Source: Anarhynchus alexandrinus (lineage: Eukaryota; Chordata; Aves; Charadriiformes; Charadriidae). From it: a DNA stretch of 64,000 nt. Location: positions 1-64,000 of the forward strand of contig VUYV01000521.1 of NCBI GenBank assembly GCA_008711295.1, in the 5' to 3' direction. Positions 61,301 to 64,000 of this stretch are shown here, piece by piece. The notes beneath the pieces are model-generated. The model had not been told where the DNA came from and did not search any database. It worked only from the letters and a program-made list of their open reading frames with translations. The position numbers were made by a program, and so were the translations under genes. The stretch's first letter is position 1. Every line of letters starts with the position of its first letter.

Positions 61301-62205
61301 GGAAGAGACCTTTAAGATCATTGAGTCCAAATGTAAATCTAACACTACCAAGTCCACCACTAAACTGTGTCTCTAAGCACCACATCTACAAGTCTTTGAA
61401 ACACCTCCAGGGATGGTGACTCCACCACTTCCCTGGGCAGCCTGTTCCAATGCTTGACAACCCTTTCAGTGAAGAAATTTTTCCTAATATCCAATCTAAA
61501 CCTCCCTTAGTGCAACTTGAGGCCATTTCCTCTTGTCCTATAACTTGTTCCTTGGGGGAAGAGGTTGACCCCCACCTCGCTACAACCTCCTTTCAGGTAG
61601 CTGTAGAGAGCGATAAGGTCTCCCCTCAGCCTCCTTTTCTCCAGTTTAAACAACCCCAGTTCCCTCAGCCGTTCCTCATACGACTTGTTCTCCAGACTCT
61701 TCAACAAATTCCAGTGCTGAATTCCAACCTGCACAGTGCTGGATTTCCTGTGTTACAAATTATCTTTAGTAGTTTTTCAGAAATTTTGAGGAAAACTATG
61801 ATATATCCACCAAATAGCCAGGTAAAATCCTCCAGGTAGTTTCTGTTCCCAAGTGCACAGCCAGATGTTTGAGGACCCGCAGCCCAACTCACCTCTAATG
61901 AGATCTGATGTTTTACAGCCAGCTGCCCATGAGCACCCCGTTTAGGTGTCTGCTTGGGTCTTGAATAGTCAGCTGCTTGAAGTCTTGCGATTCCAAATTG
62001 CCAGACTCTGCGCTGTGTCTGTAGCTTTGTCCTTGGGGTAAAAGTGTCATGACTTTGCTGGTTTTCCCTCTTCAACCCTAGGAAACTTTCTGCATGATTC
62101 AGGCTGTCCAACCCAATTTCATGAGGGTCTTCTGATTAACCTGTACATTCCTTGTTTCTAAAATGCAGTATCTTTGTTTTGGTTTTGTTTGTTTTTTTTT
62201 TTCAG
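58336..62205 (+). other. Intron 10 (3,870 bp)
   Basis: The intron is GTAAGT...TTTTTTTCAG. It holds a CR1 fragment at 61278-61712 and a GC- and CpG-richer patch at 59160-59400 with overlapping open frames (see findings). No exon is recognised. Confidence 0.7.
61278..61712 (-). mobile_element. CR1 LINE 3' fragment
   Basis: The left end reads AGAATCATGGATTAATTTAGG (the tail in reverse), followed by CR1 text such as CACCTCCAGGGATGGTGACTC and CTTCCCTGGGCAGCCTGTTC. Minus-strand translation gives [32 protein letters not shown] and TRGNGLKLH, the CR1 ORF2 C-terminal signature, with the frame lost after that. It differs in subfamily from the 37338 copy. It lies in intron 10, antisense to the host gene. 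Confidence 0.93.
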
Positions 62206-62402
62206 ATCTTTGCATTTTTAGCACTGATGTGTCTTATCCTAGCCATTGGCAATGGCATCTGGGAGCATGATAAAGGCTGCTACTTCCAGGTCTATCTGCC
62301 CTGGGCAGAAGGTGTCAAATCTGCCTCCTACTCCGCCTTCCTCATGTTCTGGTCATACGTGATCATTCTAAACACGGTGGTGCCAATTTCACTCTACGTC
62401 AG
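62206..62402 (+). CDS. ATP8B5: Flippase coding exon 11 (residues 285-350; TM3, lumenal loop, TM4 with PISL)
   Basis: The acceptor is a T-rich tract ending TTTTTTCAG, and the donor is GTACGT. It encodes IFAFLALMCLILAIGNGIWE (285-304), HDKGCYFQVYLPWAEG (305-320), then SYSAFLMFWSYVIILNTVVP (325-344) and ISLYV (345-349), with AG starting Ser350. TM3 spans about 279-301 and TM4 about 329-352. PISL (344-347) is the broken helix of TM4 in P4-ATPases, where the isoleucine acts as the hydrophobic gate for the lipid. The intervening exoplasmic loop (302-327) is likely to face the CDC50 partner. Confidence 0.98.
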
Positions 62403-63115
62403 GTACGTGCCAGAACCTCCTTTCATATTTCATCTGAGGAGAAGTCTAGCTTTTGCCTTAGCTAGGAGCAGCATTTTCCCTAGACACAAACGCAACCCCA
62501 CTGTGGAGAATCACACACAACCATGGTGATGCTTTTCTTCTTTCTTTTGCTCTTGGAGGTCTTTCTCAGGGTTGGAGTGGGGACAGTAGAGAAGAGGACA
62601 GCATGCTATCCAGTTAAAGGGGATGTGTAGGTGTAGGATGCTATAGGACTGAGACTGGAAGCCTGTTACTGGCTGCACTGAGTTGCACAATGACTCACTT
62701 GTGGAGCTCTGGGCTCTTTCAGCTGTGGCTGTGCACATCCCTTGGCACTGGGCGCAGCCCAGCCCAGAGCCCTGCTGGAACCCTTCCCCGTCTGAGCACC
62801 ACTCCTCAACCTGCAACAAGTGAAACCCACTGCCCCTGCCTTGCTTTTCAGTCTGAAAACTTCTGAAACTTTTCAAATACACTTATAAGTCCTTGTTTTA
62901 TAAATAAAGGAAAGGAATTTCCTATAAACCTAACACCATTTCAGTGGGACTTGCTTCAGCATTGCTTACTACAGGCCATTTGAGGACAACCTGATGAGTA
63001 CACCCTGTCATTACCTTCAAAGTTGTCTTCTAATTGCAATCGCTAATGGTGGTGCTGAAGACAAAGATCTTGTCCCTTAAACTAATGAATATTCCATCAC
63101 CTTCTCTTTCTCCAG
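62403..63115 (+). other. Intron 11 (713 bp)
   Basis: The intron is GTACGT...TTTCTCCAG. No repeat or exon is recognised. Open frames that extend exon 11 into this intron have no support as coding sequence. Confidence 0.75.
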
Positions 63116-63324
63116 CGTAGAGATTATACGCTTGGGTAACAGTTTCTACATTGACTGGGACCGTAAAATGTATTATCCGTTTAATGACACGCCGGCTCAG
63201 GCCCGTACCACTACACTCAATGAAGAGCTGGGGCAGATCAAGTATATCTTCTCAGACAAAACAGGAACTCTCACTCAGAACATCATGTGCTTCAACAAGT
63301 GCTCCATCAACGGCAAATCCTATG
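63116..63324 (+). CDS. ATP8B5: Flippase coding exon 12 (residues 350-420; phosphorylation site DKTGTLT)
   Basis: The acceptor is CTCTTTCTCCAG and the donor GTATGT. After C completes Ser350 it reads [20 protein letters not shown] (351-370), [20 protein letters not shown] (371-390) and [20 protein letters not shown] (391-410), ending KCSINGKSY plus one base. DKTGTLT is the P-type ATPase signature, and Asp397 (63255-63257) is the residue phosphorylated by ATP. The VE-IRLG-S-FI-WD and [25 protein letters not shown] motifs are P4 hallmarks. All catalytic residues visible here are intact, which argues against a pseudogene. Confidence 0.98.
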
Positions 63325-64000
63325 GTATGTTTTCTGTTTGTCTTATTCTCCAGGTTTTATTCTATTGTATGCCTCTTGGTCCACAGAGACTAAATGTGAC
63401 ATCCAGAAGAGAGTGTCTTGCAAGAAACTGCAGTGATTAAGTGCAGGGTTGCCCATCAGGGATGCCTGGACAGCCTGGATTACATCACTCGCATATCTTA
63501 ATATCATTTTCTTTTCCCTTGTTTCCCCTTTTTGCCACCCTTTTACCTCTCTTTTTCTGCCCCACTATTGTCCCAACTAAAGAACCTGCACCTTATTACT
63601 TTTTCCTCATTGGTTGTCCCAGTTTTACTACATCTGTACTCAATATTTTTTTTCTGATATCACTGCCTAGGTAATCTCAGCCTTTTAAGGTATTATTGAC
63701 ATGGTTACCCAGGTGGTGCTAGCCCTGCAAAACATAACGCATAACTCACATAACTACCTGTCTCTTAACCACTTGTGAAATTATCTGTCCCTCGGGGTGT
63801 CATCTGCAAATTTTGTCAGCTTCTCACACTGTTATCTCTCACATTCAGCAGTTTCTCCTGTCATGATCAGCACTTTTCCACATCCTGTTCAGGTAGCTTA
63901 ACCTTCAGTCAGCACCTGGTCAATGGCTTGGACATTTGTCTGCAGCCCTGATGTACTGCACCTACCGGAAGAGAGAAAAGTTTGTAGGGAGTTGGGAAAA
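63325..64000 (+). other. Start of intron 12, cut by the window edge
   Basis: The donor is GTATGT. The remaining 676 bp show no further exon or repeat. The next exons (rest of the P domain and the nucleotide-binding domain) must lie to the right of the window. Confidence 0.7.

Larger units (their letters stand above)
22984..64000 (+). other. ATP8B5: Partial gene: ATP8B-class phospholipid flippase (ATP8B5/FetA-like), 12 coding exons in window
   Basis: Splicing the exons listed separately gives a continuous frame of about 420 residues without a stop. P4-ATPases flip phospholipids from the outer or lumenal leaflet to the cytosolic leaflet, usually as heterodimers with a CDC50 subunit. Visible landmarks are TM1 (about 62-79), TM2 (83-102), actuator-domain DGET (173-176), TM3 (279-301), TM4 with PISL (344-347), and DKTGTLT with the phosphorylated Asp397. 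ATP8B proteins run to roughly 1,150-1,260 residues, so about two thirds of the gene lies past the right edge. Residue choices ([39 protein letters not shown]) resemble ATP8B2/ATP8B4/ATP8B5. ATP8B3 and ATP8B1 are more divergent as I recall them. ATP8B5 is an inference also helped by the long introns and moderate GC, which do not suit a gene-dense microchromosome. The ATP8B family call is very secure and the paralogue call moderate. Confidence 0.85.

Noticed and set aside
23020..63324. Assignment to ATP8B3 or ATP8B1
   Set aside because: As I recall those proteins, they diverge strongly in the TM1-TM2 and actuator segments, where this gene follows the ATP8B2/8B4/8B5 pattern. A tree is needed for certainty.
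1..64000. CRISPR arrays, operons, insertion sequences or other prokaryotic systems
   Set aside because: Sequence texture, spliced exons, CR1 and LTR elements all show vertebrate nuclear DNA; no regularly spaced direct repeats were seen.

Overview
The window is vertebrate nuclear DNA, almost certainly from a bird. It carries several CR1 LINE tails ending in the ATTCTATG-type 3' repeat, TGT...ACA solo LTRs with 5-bp target duplications of a kind common in avian genomes, and one sparse spliced gene with long introns. Nothing prokaryotic is present (no operons, CRISPR arrays or insertion sequences). Position 4462 is an ambiguous base (n).

The one gene I can support is on the + strand: a class I P4-ATPase (phospholipid flippase) of the ATP8B subfamily. 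Twelve consecutive coding exons lie between 23020 and 63324. All twelve splice in frame with GT-AG junctions and matching phases, giving the first ~420 residues: cytosolic N-terminus, TM1-TM2, the actuator domain with DGET, TM3-TM4 with PISL, and the start of the P domain with the DKTGTLT phosphorylation site (Asp397). The rest of the P domain, the N domain and TM5-TM10 lie beyond position 64000. By eye it is a close relative of ATP8B2/ATP8B4 and best fits ATP8B5 (mouse FetA; pseudogene ATP8B5P in human) rather than the divergent ATP8B3. That paralogue call needs a tree.

Layout: 1-22676 is intergenic or upstream DNA with three solo LTRs (4624-5429, 13600-14187, 17199-17790), two CR1 tails, a possible conserved regulatory block near 7.98-8.16 kb and a CpG-rich patch at 15.56-16.32 kb that could be the promoter. 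A candidate noncoding 5' exon (22677-22768) precedes the start-codon exon (22984-23062), which also has a 4-codon uORF. Intron 1 (13 kb) holds two more solo LTRs (26580-27313, 27938-28489) and a long, badly decayed CR1 (about 33.0-35.6 kb). Intron 2 (10.7 kb) holds a younger CR1 tail whose reverse-transcriptase C-terminus is still open. The remaining introns (0.2-3.9 kb) hold three more CR1 tails and a few GC-rich patches.

The five LTRs are all solitary, with no gag/pol/env between them. Four have perfect 5-bp target site duplications, so their boundaries are firm. Three of them (4624, 17199, 26580) share a core promoter block whose TATA motif reads on the minus strand. Two others (13600, 27938) form a separate family. 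I found no new biological system. The most useful results are the reconstructed flippase exon structure, the exact LTR boundaries and the ancient CR1.
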